Positions 56,214 through 64,000 of a stretch of 64,000 nt of DNA are shown here, piece after piece. Below the pieces are notes generated by a model. The model saw only the letters and a list, made by a program, of their open reading frames with translations. It made no database searches and was not told where the DNA came from. Origin of the DNA: Hufsiella ginkgonis (GTDB lineage: Bacteria; Bacteroidota; Bacteroidia; Sphingobacteriales; Sphingobacteriaceae); contig NZ_WVHS01000004.1 of NCBI RefSeq assembly GCF_009834915.1, forward strand, positions 186,001 to 250,000. Direction: 5' to 3'. The position numbers and the translations under genes were made by a program. Every line of letters begins with the position of its first letter. Position 1 is the stretch's first letter.

Positions 56214-57624
56214 AGTTAACCCCTCCTTTTTGGTCTTTGATGGTTACGGGCAAGAGCATTTCGGTGGTGTTTGCGGCAGTTTTTCGGATCAGGGGTTTCA
56301 CTTTTTCGGGAAGTTGGATATAGTATTGTTTGTCGTTAACCGCGTAGAGCCCGCCGGGTTGTAAGGCGATATCGCTTCCTTCCGCCACCCGGAACCAGAG
56401 GTCTTTTGCTTCTTTCGCCATTTCGGCGGAGATGGAATGGGTAAATCTTTTACCGGAATTGTCCGGTGTCAACGTTTCTCGTATCATGGCGTCGCCAAGC
56501 TGGTATTTAAACACGGGACTGCCGTCTTTCAGCAGGTCGTAGCCCAGGTAATTATAGGCGGCCGTGTTAGAATCAGGCCAGACCGAATCTTTTCCCGGGA
56601 GGAAAGCCAGCGTTGGTTTTCCCGGGAGGACGATCAGGCTGCCCAGCGCCACTGCCAGTTGCTGTTCGCCTCGGCTGTACCACATCCCTGTGGCATCCAG
56701 GAAATCGCCGCGCCATACTTCGAGCAGGCGGCCTTTATCGAGGTCGTAGGCATAGCTTACTTTTTGCGGGTAACCGACGGCTACGGGCGCCGTGAGTTTT
56801 TTACCGTTGTAGTTTAGAAATCCACGATGTACCACCGGGGCGACGCCCGGAGAAACAAGGATCGGGTTTACCACGGCGGATGCCCTGCGCACCGGTTCGG
56901 TATTGGCTGGAGGGACCCTGTACCTGATGTTGCGCAGCGCTACCTGCCCATGGTCGCCCTGGAACATTAATGGCGCCATCGCTGTTTCGTCGCTGGCAAT
57001 GCCTCCTGTTGTGGGGCCCGAAAGCTCGATGTTTTCCTGGATCGTTACGCCATTGTAGATCACCTTTACCAGGCGCGCGTTTTCGGTTTTTTTCCCCTCC
57101 GCATTAAATCGGGGCGCCCTGAACACGATCTGCATATGCTGCCATAAACCGGGCGCCCTGCTTACGTTCTGGGCGGGCGGGCGACCCTCGGCGCCTTCAG
57201 TATTGGCCTCGCGCTTGTAGATCCCGCCTGCATCGGTGTAGTCGGGGTCCTGTTTTCCCCAGCTGTCAGACAGCCTAACCTCGTAGCGCCCCTGCAGGTA
57301 GATGCCGGAATTGGAGCCTTTGGCCATCATCAGGTCGAGATCGAGGTCCAGGTCGCCATGCTCCATATTGGTTAAGAGGTGCCCCTCGTTCCATTTTTTA
57401 TTCTTCGCGGGAATATTTACCAGCACACCGGTGCCGTTTTTCAGTACCGGGTCCCCATCCGCCAGCGGGTTAAAAAACACCTCCGAAACGAGCTTCCAGT
57501 TCGCCGGAAGCGGTTTAAAACTATTGGGGCCGGTCAGCAAAACTGGTGTATAAGCGGCATCTTGCTGTGCCACCGCACACGTAGCTGTGAGCAGGAAAAA
57601 GAGCAAAAACGTAAATAACTTCAT
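56197..57624 (-). CDS. DUF1080 domain protein with additional C-terminal domain
   Basis: The 475-residue protein has a signal peptide (MKLFTFLLFFLLTATCAVAQ) and a DUF1080-like lectin fold (about residues 30-240; GSNSGIYLQGRYEVRLSDSWG, APRFNAEGKK, MFQGDHGQVALRNIRYR). A roughly 230-residue C-terminal domain follows that I do not recognise (FLDATGMWYSRGEQQLAVAL, VKPLIRKTAAN). It ends 17 nt inside the cupredoxin gene, so it is part of the same operon. The family suggests hydrolysis or binding of a 3-keto-glycoside. This is the second DUF1080 gene in the region. Confidence 0.88.
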   Translation of the reverse strand: MKLFTFLLFFLLTATCAVAQQDAAYTPVLLTGPNSFKPLPANWKLVSEVFFNPLADGDPVLKNGTGVLVNIPAKNKKWNEGHLLTNMEHGDLDLDLDLMMAKGSNSGIYLQGRYEVRLSDSWGKQDPDYTDAGGIYKREANTEGAEGRPPAQNVSRAPGLWQHMQIVFRAPRFNAEGKKTENARLVKVIYNGVTIQENIELSGPTTGGIASDETAMAPLMFQGDHGQVALRNIRYRVPPANTEPVRRASAVVNPILVSPGVAPVVHRGFLNYNGKKLTAPVAVGYPQKVSYAYDLDKGRLLEVWRGDFLDATGMWYSRGEQQLAVALGSLIVLPGKPTLAFLPGKDSVWPDSNTAAYNYLGYDLLKDGSPVFKYQLGDAMIRETLTPDNSGKRFTHSISAEMAKEAKDLWFRVAEGSDIALQPGGLYAVNDKQYYIQLPEKVKPLIRKTAANTTEMLLPVTIKDQKGGVNYELVW

Positions 57625-58329
57625 AAAACAAATTAATATTAACCACTCAATAATACAGGTTACACGGCGCCAGCGAAACTAATGGCCTTGGTACCCAGGT
57701 ACAGATCTTTTTGCCTTCCCAACTGTCCACCGGGGTATAATCCCCATGCCGATCGAACCGTTCTTACCGGATAAGGAACTGCGAACGCGTGGCGGCCATG
57801 GCAGATTTTAACGGCGTCACCTTCATATAACCGTTTTCGAACGGATCTCAACAGGTTAGTTATAAACAGTATCGATATTTTCACGGCGGACCAGTACGAT
57901 CAGTCCGCGTACCGGCGCCGGTAATTGTCGCCGGCGCTGTCGCTGTCTTTTGGTGCTGGACCAGGCGGCAGCGCATATCGGGCTACGGTTCGATCTTGGT
58001 TAACAAATCTACGCAAACGATTGCAATATTTTCATTGAAAACCCCTGTGCGCAAAGCTCGCGGATGCGCTCCTTCCGCACTTCGGCCAGGACGTTTGCCG
58101 CGGTAAGTGTGGCAAGTGTTAGCATCACGTATGCGGAATGGCCCTGTTGCGCTGTCAAACTTCCTGGTGTAATTTTGGTCCCGACGGTCTGGTATTCCCT
58201 GCTTTACGTCCATCTGTCGCCACGAAAGCGCCATCGGCAAGGAACTGTGCGCTGGCGCCAGGTGCGGTTTTACTGCGTAGTGCGCCTAGTTTCTCCAGCC
58301 TTGTCCATGTTCAAATCCGGCGTTTATCG
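57625..58329 (-). pseudogene. Decayed gene region, family not recognised
   Basis: This 705-bp gap has no intact gene. On the minus strand two in-register fragments look coding: LEKLGALRSKTAPGASAQFL continuing to about ATDGRKAG (58298-58205), then, after a frameshift, YQTVGTKITPGSLTAQQG continuing to a stop at 58009 (58194-58009). A third fragment near 57690-57800 (RFDRHGDYTPVDSWEGKK) may be from another gene. I cannot name the family. The fragments end 100-400 nt after ThuA, so a former operon member is a fair guess. Confidence 0.45.
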
Positions 58330-59244
58330 TCACTTCTTCCCGCAAGGCTTACTTTCAAGGTTCGCTTTTATTTCCTCTTCGCCGGGCGTAGGAGAGTTTA
58401 CGCCCTTCTTAGGTACCGCCACGCCGGCAGTCCAGGTTAGCGCATTCAGCACCAGTTTCCTGAAATCGTTATTGAGCCAGTTCCTGTGATAATGTGCGCC
58501 GGTAAAACCGAAACCGCGGCCTCCGTCCGGGCGTTCCGTTGCCCAAGCTACCACCTGCGCACTGCCTTTTTCCGACCGCAATACAGGATTGTTGGTGCGC
58601 GGCCCATATGGTTTCTCGTATAGTTCGTCGGAGGGCACGGCTGATAAAATCGGCGTTACTTCTTTCATCTCTTCGCGGAAACGCATGTGGTAATACCACT
58701 CGTCTTTTATGGCGAAGGGCTTTACCCCGTTCGTGATCTCGTGCCTTGGAAGCGTCTTAAAATCGGCGTTCCATATCGGGTTTACCGACCAGTTCACTTC
58801 AAAATATCCCCCGATCCAGTCTTTAAACGAATCCCCGGGCTTGCCATACGGAACTTCCACGGCAAAGTGGAGGCATGCCAGCCCCACTCCTTTTTTCATG
58901 AGCGCATCCAGTTCGCCGAGGTGACTGATGGCGGGGTGTCCATCGGCTCCGTCCATGTAAAGCACGATCGCCGACACATTTTCAAACGCCTGCGGGTCCG
59001 GCGGCCAGGTGTTGTACACCACCGTCTCCAGTTTTCCCGGAAGCGCCGCGGTGAGCTCATTTGCCAGCAGGTTGCAACCCGCTTTAAATTCGTGCTCACC
59101 GGCGCCATGGGAGCAGGCGCCTGCAATAAAAAGGATCTTCTTTTTTGCTGCGGGCGCTTTCGCGGAAGCGGGCCCGTTTCTCCAGGATACCAGGCAGATT
59201 GCCGCTGCAACTAACAGGGAAAACCCCAAAGCGATTTTTTTCAT
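58330..59244 (-). CDS. ThuA-domain protein (trehalose utilisation family)
   Basis: The 304-residue protein has a signal-like hydrophobic start (MKKIALGFSLLVAAAICLVS) and the ThuA glutamine-amidotransferase-like core (KKILFIAGACSHGAGEHEFK, ETVVYNTWPPDPQAF, VLYMDGADGHPAI, GVGLACLHFAVE, GYFEVNWSVNPIWN), followed by GAHYHRNWLNNDFRKL. ThuA proteins act in 3-keto-sugar metabolism in rhizobia, and exported versions often stand beside PVC-type redox and DUF1080 proteins, as here. It starts 13 nt after the PVC-type cytochrome protein. The exact reaction is not established for this type. Confidence 0.9.
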   Translation of the reverse strand: MKKIALGFSLLVAAAICLVSWRNGPASAKAPAAKKKILFIAGACSHGAGEHEFKAGCNLLANELTAALPGKLETVVYNTWPPDPQAFENVSAIVLYMDGADGHPAISHLGELDALMKKGVGLACLHFAVEVPYGKPGDSFKDWIGGYFEVNWSVNPIWNADFKTLPRHEITNGVKPFAIKDEWYYHMRFREEMKEVTPILSAVPSDELYEKPYGPRTNNPVLRSEKGSAQVVAWATERPDGGRGFGFTGAHYHRNWLNNDFRKLVLNALTWTAGVAVPKKGVNSPTPGEEEIKANLESKPCGKK

Positions 59245-59257
59245 AGCGGGATGGATA

Positions 59258-62200
59258 TCAGTTACCGACCTTTTTTAACGTGGTGAGGTATTCTACCAGG
59301 TCGACCAGCTCCTGTTGGGTCATGCCCTGCTGCAGGTTCGACGGCATGGGCGAGCTGCCCGACAGCGACTTCGACACGACGTCCGCTTTGGGGTAGCTGA
59401 TCACGGCTCCTCCCGGGAAGCGGACATCCAGTTTATCATTCGTTTCGCTGGCGATGATCCCTTCTACGGTGGTGCCGTTTTTTAATTTCACCACGTACCC
59501 TTCATAACCGAAACTGATGCCCGCACTTGGGTTCAGGATGGCATCGTACAAGGCGATTTTGGGCAGCTTGTTGCCGATTTCCGAAAGCTCCGGCCCGAAC
59601 AGGCTGCCGGCAGTATTTACTTTGTGGCAAACCAGGCAGCTGGCGGCAAACACGGCTTTGCCGTTTACCGCATTGCCTGACAGCACGGCGAGCTTATCGA
59701 TAGGCGCCAGCGGTTTCCCTTCTTTCGACGGGTTGGTAATATACTGTGCGGCTTCTTCGCGGATAGCGGGCCTGGATGCCCGGAACAATACGCTCGCGCT
59801 GGCCTGCTGTAAACCGGGCTCCATGTTCTTTTTCTTCACCATGGCGAGGATGCGGTCTTCACCGGTACGGCTCATGCCCATGGTTTTAATGGCCGATTGA
59901 CGCACACGCATGTTCCTGGCCGGGTTGGTGCTCACTGTTTCCATCCATTTCAGTGTTTTCAGGTCGCCGAAGGTACCGAGGGCGGTGAAAATGGCGGTCG
60001 CGCTTTCGTCAGACCCGTTGATATTTTTCTCCAGCAGATCGGGATTGCCTGCCAGCAGCGACTTGGCGGCCTCCATACCGATCGGGCTTGAAGGCTGGGT
60101 GAGCGCCATGTTCAGCAACCCGGCGTCCTGGTTCCTGATCTTAAAGCGGTTCACCATTTCTATAAATTCGATCTTTCCCTTATTCGCTTCCAGCACCTGC
60201 TGCAACGCCGCCTGAACCTGTGGCTGGCCGGCGCTTTCCGGTGAGATCTGTGCCAGGGCAAGCATATTTATTTGGGTGTTCCTGGCGCCTCCGCCGTTAA
60301 GCAAACCTGTCAGCAGCAGCTGCTTCCCGGGCGATTCCGGGTAAAAATCGAAGGCCCTGAAATACCGGGGCAACTCCGCCGCAGGTACCAACGGATCGCT
60401 GATCAACCCGGGGAGCAGCGCCATGGCCGCCGGTGTACGGGCACGCCAGGTAATGTCGCGCGTAGCCTTTTTTGCCATATTGCGGTCAGTTTGCTGGTAC
60501 CAGGTATTAAAGCATTTGTCCCATTGCAGCCCGGCACCGATGCCCAATGCTTCCAGGTACCAGCGGTCGTTACCATCGTACTGGTTGGCAAGCCTGGTCC
60601 AGATAGCAGGCGCTTCGGCCGTGGTATTAAACCGCAGCTGCACCGCCACTTCGCGCCTCACTTGCGGAGAAGGATCGGAGGCTAGCTTATTTAACAGGGG
60701 ATTTACGTCCATTTTTAATTCCATGGCGGCGCGAAGACCGGTGATCCGGATATCCGCGTTTGCGTCTGCAACGGCCAGGCCGATATATTTTTTCGCTTTT
60801 TTCGCTTCTAATTTCGATAGCAGCCAGCAGGCCCTTGCCCTGAAACGCGGGTTGGCGTCTGTCTGGAATTGCCGGGCCAGTACCTTTTCCGCTTTTTTAC
60901 CGAGGCTGTTCAGCTTAGTCCAGCCAAGGTAACGGGTCGCCAGGTTAGGGCTGTTCAGTGCGTGGAGCGCGCCTTCGGCGGATTTAAGGTCTGGCGCCGG
61001 TACCTTGTAAGGCGTCCCCGGGGGAGCCACCCGGAACAAACGTCCTTTATTTACATCCTGCATGCGGTGACCGCCAACGCCAGGATCGTACCAGTCGGCC
61101 ACGATCAGCGAGCCATCCGGGGCGATACCTACATCCGATGGGCGAAACCATTTATCGTCTTTCGTGGTCAGAATATTGACCAGTTCCGCTTTGTAACCGG
61201 CGCCATCAGGTTTAACCGGGTATGCACGTACCACGTTCGGACCCGCATCCGAGTGGATGACCTGGTTACGAAAAACTTCCGGCAGCAGATCGCCCTCGTA
61301 CAAGAGGATACCGGTAGGTGAACCGGCACCGGTTTGCAATAAATTGGGTACTACGCCCGGGTCGTTCAGGTGCCAGTGGCGAAGCGGTATCTCCGTTTCC
61401 ATGTTGGCGCGTGGTGCTCTCCAGCCTGCGCCGGTCATTTCGTCCTGGTAACCATAGTTGCCGTACTGCATCACGTAGTTGATCCGCACGCCGCGGTTAC
61501 CGTCGTCGTCGTTATCCGACTGCCACAAGGTCCCGTACGAATCTACCGCCACCTCGTAGTTGTTCCTGAAATTATTGCCAAGCACTTCGATATCCGACCC
61601 GTCCATATTGCAGCGGAACACCATTCCCTGGCGGTAGGGCTTGCCATTGTCGGCTATTACATTGCCTAAACGGTCTTTAAGGGGTTCGCCGTTCTTGTCT
61701 TTTATATTCTTTCCTTCGTTCCCGAAGTTGAAATACAGCTTTCCATCGGGTCCGAAGCTGAAAGCGTGCACGGCGTGGTCGTGCTGCTCGCCATCGATGC
61801 CGGTAAACAGCAGTTCTTTCTTATCTGCCTTATCGTCGCCATCCGTATCGGTAAAAATGAACACGTTCGGCGAAACGGACACGATCGCCTTATTACCAAG
61901 CACGCAGATGCCCAGGGCGGCGTTCACATCATTCCCCTGGTAAAAGACCTTCTGCTTGTCGGCCCTGCCATCGCCGTCGTTGTCTTCGAGGATGAGGATG
62001 CGGTCGCCTTCCGGTCTTTTCGGGTTGGCCGGGTTTTGTACCGGTCGATAGTTAATGGCCTCGCATACCCAAACGCGTCCTTTCTCGTCGATATCGATAT
62101 TGGTGGGGTTCAGCAATAATGGTTCGGCGGCGAACACTTTTACTTCGAGACCGGGCGCCGCTTCGAGCCCCGAGGCGGCATCGTCAGGGTAATAAAACCG

Positions 62201-62284
62201 ATACGCGCTGAACGCCAGTACGGCGCCTGTAAAAACGGTTAACATCGGGAACCTGCCTCGCAGGAGCTTTTTAATAGTAGGCAT
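59258..62284 (-). CDS. PVC-type propeller/HEAT-repeat protein with cytochrome c domain
   Basis: The 1008-residue protein has a membrane or signal segment (FTGAVLAFSAYRFYY, about 17-31) and a propeller of the membrane-bound dehydrogenase type (VWVCEAINYRP, DNDGDGRADKQKVF, about 40-430). A HEAT-repeat section (about 470-820, DPSPQVRREVAVQLRF) and a C-terminal cytochrome c follow, with CLVCH from Cys879 and the Met ligand in SSPMPSNL. It is probably periplasmic and bound to the inner membrane. Relatives are typical of Planctomycetes and soil Bacteroidota and are thought to oxidise sugars or polyols, passing electrons to heme. It precedes ThuA in the same operon and follows the FAD oxidoreductase by 57 nt. 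Confidence 0.9.
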   Translation of the reverse strand: MPTIKKLLRGRFPMLTVFTGAVLAFSAYRFYYPDDAASGLEAAPGLEVKVFAAEPLLLNPTNIDIDEKGRVWVCEAINYRPVQNPANPKRPEGDRILILEDNDGDGRADKQKVFYQGNDVNAALGICVLGNKAIVSVSPNVFIFTDTDGDDKADKKELLFTGIDGEQHDHAVHAFSFGPDGKLYFNFGNEGKNIKDKNGEPLKDRLGNVIADNGKPYRQGMVFRCNMDGSDIEVLGNNFRNNYEVAVDSYGTLWQSDNDDDGNRGVRINYVMQYGNYGYQDEMTGAGWRAPRANMETEIPLRHWHLNDPGVVPNLLQTGAGSPTGILLYEGDLLPEVFRNQVIHSDAGPNVVRAYPVKPDGAGYKAELVNILTTKDDKWFRPSDVGIAPDGSLIVADWYDPGVGGHRMQDVNKGRLFRVAPPGTPYKVPAPDLKSAEGALHALNSPNLATRYLGWTKLNSLGKKAEKVLARQFQTDANPRFRARACWLLSKLEAKKAKKYIGLAVADANADIRITGLRAAMELKMDVNPLLNKLASDPSPQVRREVAVQLRFNTTAEAPAIWTRLANQYDGNDRWYLEALGIGAGLQWDKCFNTWYQQTDRNMAKKATRDITWRARTPAAMALLPGLISDPLVPAAELPRYFRAFDFYPESPGKQLLLTGLLNGGGARNTQINMLALAQISPESAGQPQVQAALQQVLEANKGKIEFIEMVNRFKIRNQDAGLLNMALTQPSSPIGMEAAKSLLAGNPDLLEKNINGSDESATAIFTALGTFGDLKTLKWMETVSTNPARNMRVRQSAIKTMGMSRTGEDRILAMVKKKNMEPGLQQASASVLFRASRPAIREEAAQYITNPSKEGKPLAPIDKLAVLSGNAVNGKAVFAASCLVCHKVNTAGSLFGPELSEIGNKLPKIALYDAILNPSAGISFGYEGYVVKLKNGTTVEGIIASETNDKLDVRFPGGAVISYPKADVVSKSLSGSSPMPSNLQQGMTQQELVDLVEYLTTLKKVGN

Positions 62285-62341
62285 AAGGATTGGTTAGTTG
62301 ATCAAATGTATAACAGATGGCTGGTATATACTATAAGCATG

Positions 62342-63991
62342 CTATTTTAGTTCGAGTACCATCTTATCCTGCAGCAATCGCTTTTTCAGCGCCTCGTAAT
62401 CGATGTCCTGTACCGCTTTGCGGGAATCGATGGCTTGTGCTGCGGCGGTGGCTGCGCTTTGTCCAAGGATCATAAACACCGGTTCCATGCGCATAGAGCC
62501 ATAGGCGATGTGGGAGCTGGACATACAAACGGGCACGAGCAGGTTCTGGCACTCTTCCTTTTTTGGCACCAGGGAACCGTAAGCGACCTGGTAAGGGTTA
62601 TGGGGATCCACCCCGATATCGCCTTCGTTCTGCACAAAGCCGTCCGGTTTTATGTAGCGCTGGGCGTTGTGCGAGTCGAGGGTGTAGGATCCCATGCCGA
62701 TGGATTGCGGAACGGGACGTTTGCCCAGCACCTCGTTCTCGGTCATCACGTACGAGCCGATCATCCTGCGCGCTTCCCGCACGTAGATCTGGTGAGGCCA
62801 GTTGCCGTTATCGGTAAATTCGTCTTTGGCAAGGCCCCATGTCTTCATTTCGCCTTGTACGTCGGCGGGTACGCGCGGGTCATTGGCGATAAAGTACATC
62901 AACCCTTTCTGGTAGGTTTCGTGCGCTTTCAGGATCGCTTTGCGGCGGGCGTAAGACGCTTCCGGGTAATCATAGTTTGCCCCGATAAAGTCGGTACTGA
63001 AGGGCCCGTGGTTGTTGGTATCCGTCTTTTTATTGGGGATCGGGTCAAATTTTTTAAAGGTTTCGCGCCAGCCGCTGTTAAACACACGCAGCAAGAGCTC
63101 GTATTGTTTAGGGTCATATCCCGCGGGTTTGGGGAACGGCACGCGGTTACCCGCGTTGTTGGTGAGGCATAGCCGATAGCAATAAGCCTGGATGCGGTGG
63201 TCGCCTTCGCCTCTTTTACCCGGGTCTTTGGCAGAAACGTTGGGCAATAACCCGCTTGCCGGCTTACCGGGTACCAGGTAAGGACTTATGTCCATTTTAA
63301 AATGGTGGCCGTGATGCAGGATGCCTGCCTGGACGCCGTTCCATTCCTCGCCATACACGCTGTTGGCCTCGCGGCCCACATGGTATTTTACGCCCGCAGC
63401 CGCCATCAGGTCGCCCTCGTAGGTAGCGTCGACGAACATTTTGCCGGTATAAGTTTTCCCGCTAAGGGTGGTAATGGAAATGATGCGGCCAGCCGCCTTC
63501 TTAACCCCGGAAACACGGTTCAGCCATTCGTTGCGGGCCACCCGGATATGATATTTGTTTACAAAATCTTCGAAGATCTTTTCCGCTGCATGAGGCTCAA
63601 AGATCCACATGGTACGCTGGCTGCCATCTATGGCCGGGGTGCCCTGCCCTTTGTTGCCATACTCCGCCTTTGGCTGCCATTTCCATGCGCTATTTTCTTC
63701 ATAGTGAGCATATACCTGCTGGTAAAATTCCCGTGAAAGGCCGCCGATCACCTGTTTGTTGCCGGTGTCGGTAAACCCTAACCCGCCGGCAGAGAGCCCG
63801 CCAAGGTGTTTGTCTGGCGATACCACGATCACGCTCTTTCCCATTCTTACCAGCTGCACCGCGGCGGTGATCGCCGCTGAAGTACCGCCATAAATGACCA
63901 CGTCAGCGGTTAGCGGTTGTTTTACCTGTTTTCCGCTTACCTGGAGAAACAACATCGCCGTAAGGCTGCACAATAAGAGTAATCGTTTCAT
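62342..63991 (-). CDS. FAD-dependent oxidoreductase, secreted
   Basis: The 549-residue protein has a signal peptide (MKRLLLLCSLTAMLFLQVSG) and an FAD-binding Rossmann start (DVVIYGGTSAAITAAVQLVR, then a HLGGLSAGGLGFTDTG loop). FVDATYEGDLMAAAGV and the end ...SSHIAYGSMRMEPVFMILGQSAATAAAQA mark the FAD_oxidored family (PF12831). These enzymes are found beside carbohydrate degradation genes, and some are thought to reduce or oxidise glycan-derived compounds. It is the most upstream gene of the minus-strand redox group in the window. Reaction and electron partner are unknown. Confidence 0.9.
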   Translation of the reverse strand: MKRLLLLCSLTAMLFLQVSGKQVKQPLTADVVIYGGTSAAITAAVQLVRMGKSVIVVSPDKHLGGLSAGGLGFTDTGNKQVIGGLSREFYQQVYAHYEENSAWKWQPKAEYGNKGQGTPAIDGSQRTMWIFEPHAAEKIFEDFVNKYHIRVARNEWLNRVSGVKKAAGRIISITTLSGKTYTGKMFVDATYEGDLMAAAGVKYHVGREANSVYGEEWNGVQAGILHHGHHFKMDISPYLVPGKPASGLLPNVSAKDPGKRGEGDHRIQAYCYRLCLTNNAGNRVPFPKPAGYDPKQYELLLRVFNSGWRETFKKFDPIPNKKTDTNNHGPFSTDFIGANYDYPEASYARRKAILKAHETYQKGLMYFIANDPRVPADVQGEMKTWGLAKDEFTDNGNWPHQIYVREARRMIGSYVMTENEVLGKRPVPQSIGMGSYTLDSHNAQRYIKPDGFVQNEGDIGVDPHNPYQVAYGSLVPKKEECQNLLVPVCMSSSHIAYGSMRMEPVFMILGQSAATAAAQAIDSRKAVQDIDYEALKKRLLQDKMVLELK

Positions 63992-64000
63992 TGACAGTAT

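Noticed and set aside
57660-57884. Open frame of 74 codons on the minus strand as a gene
   Set aside because: Another frame gives better protein-like text and the region is degenerate; counted as part of the remnant.

Overview
The window looks like a chromosomal segment of a free-living Bacteroidota, most likely from the Chitinophagales/Sphingobacteriales side. The evidence is two very long secreted proteins ending in the gliding-motility (CHU_C, type B type IX secretion) C-terminal domain, each followed by a PorP/SprF-family protein; a membrane-anchored AraC regulator; a periplasmic propeller sensor; and many secreted carbohydrate-active enzymes. GC is moderate (about half). I saw no tRNA, rRNA, CRISPR array, transposase or SusC/SusD pair. 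The genus cannot be fixed from sequence alone.

Layout. 1-3.3 kb: a large sensor gene cut by the left edge and a divergent AraC-type regulator. 3.4-12.8 kb: an unusual compact cassette with a lipase-like protein, an APS kinase, a PhyH-type dioxygenase, a tightly overlapping minus-strand trio (Asp/Asn-hydroxylase-like dioxygenase, PAPS-type sulfotransferase, small HExxH protein), an unrecognised coiled-coil protein, a formyltransferase, two tail-collar-domain proteins and a substrate-binding-protein-like gene. None of the putative client proteins carries an evident signal peptide. 12.8-25.2 kb: a 3801-residue repetitive T9SS adhesin plus PorP/SprF partner, with a clear recent internal duplication. 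25.5-30.1 kb: a plant-polysaccharide type cluster (GH105, serine hydrolase, a decayed alpha-L-rhamnosidase, a deacetylase, an SGNH/DUF4886 protein). 30.1-38.9 kb: a GAF histidine kinase, an active/inactive M16 peptidase pair, a palindromic repeat block, a TPR-DUF3857-transglutaminase protein and a GNAT. 38.9-45.8 kb: a second T9SS surface protein with a PHP hydrolase domain, again with a PorP/SprF partner. 46-64 kb: a long minus-strand glycoside oxidation/hydrolysis region: GH2, two DUF1080 proteins, GH130, a GH105 remnant, a PQQ-cytochrome dehydrogenase, a propeller-cupredoxin protein, ThuA, a PVC-type propeller/HEAT/cytochrome c protein and an FAD oxidoreductase.

How it fits together. The right half combines 3-keto-glycoside style enzymes (DUF1080, ThuA, redox proteins with heme c and type 1 copper sites) with classical glycosidases, which suggests oxidative as well as hydrolytic glycoside breakdown outside the cytoplasm; three loci there are decayed, so the region is being trimmed. 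The most interesting candidate system is the 3.4-12.8 kb cassette: PAPS supply, sulfotransferase, two Fe(II)/2-oxoglutarate oxygenases and a formyltransferase sit beside collar-domain fibre proteins, which suggests a modification pathway for a surface polymer, a small molecule or the collar proteins themselves. That function is inference; only the families and gene order are read directly.
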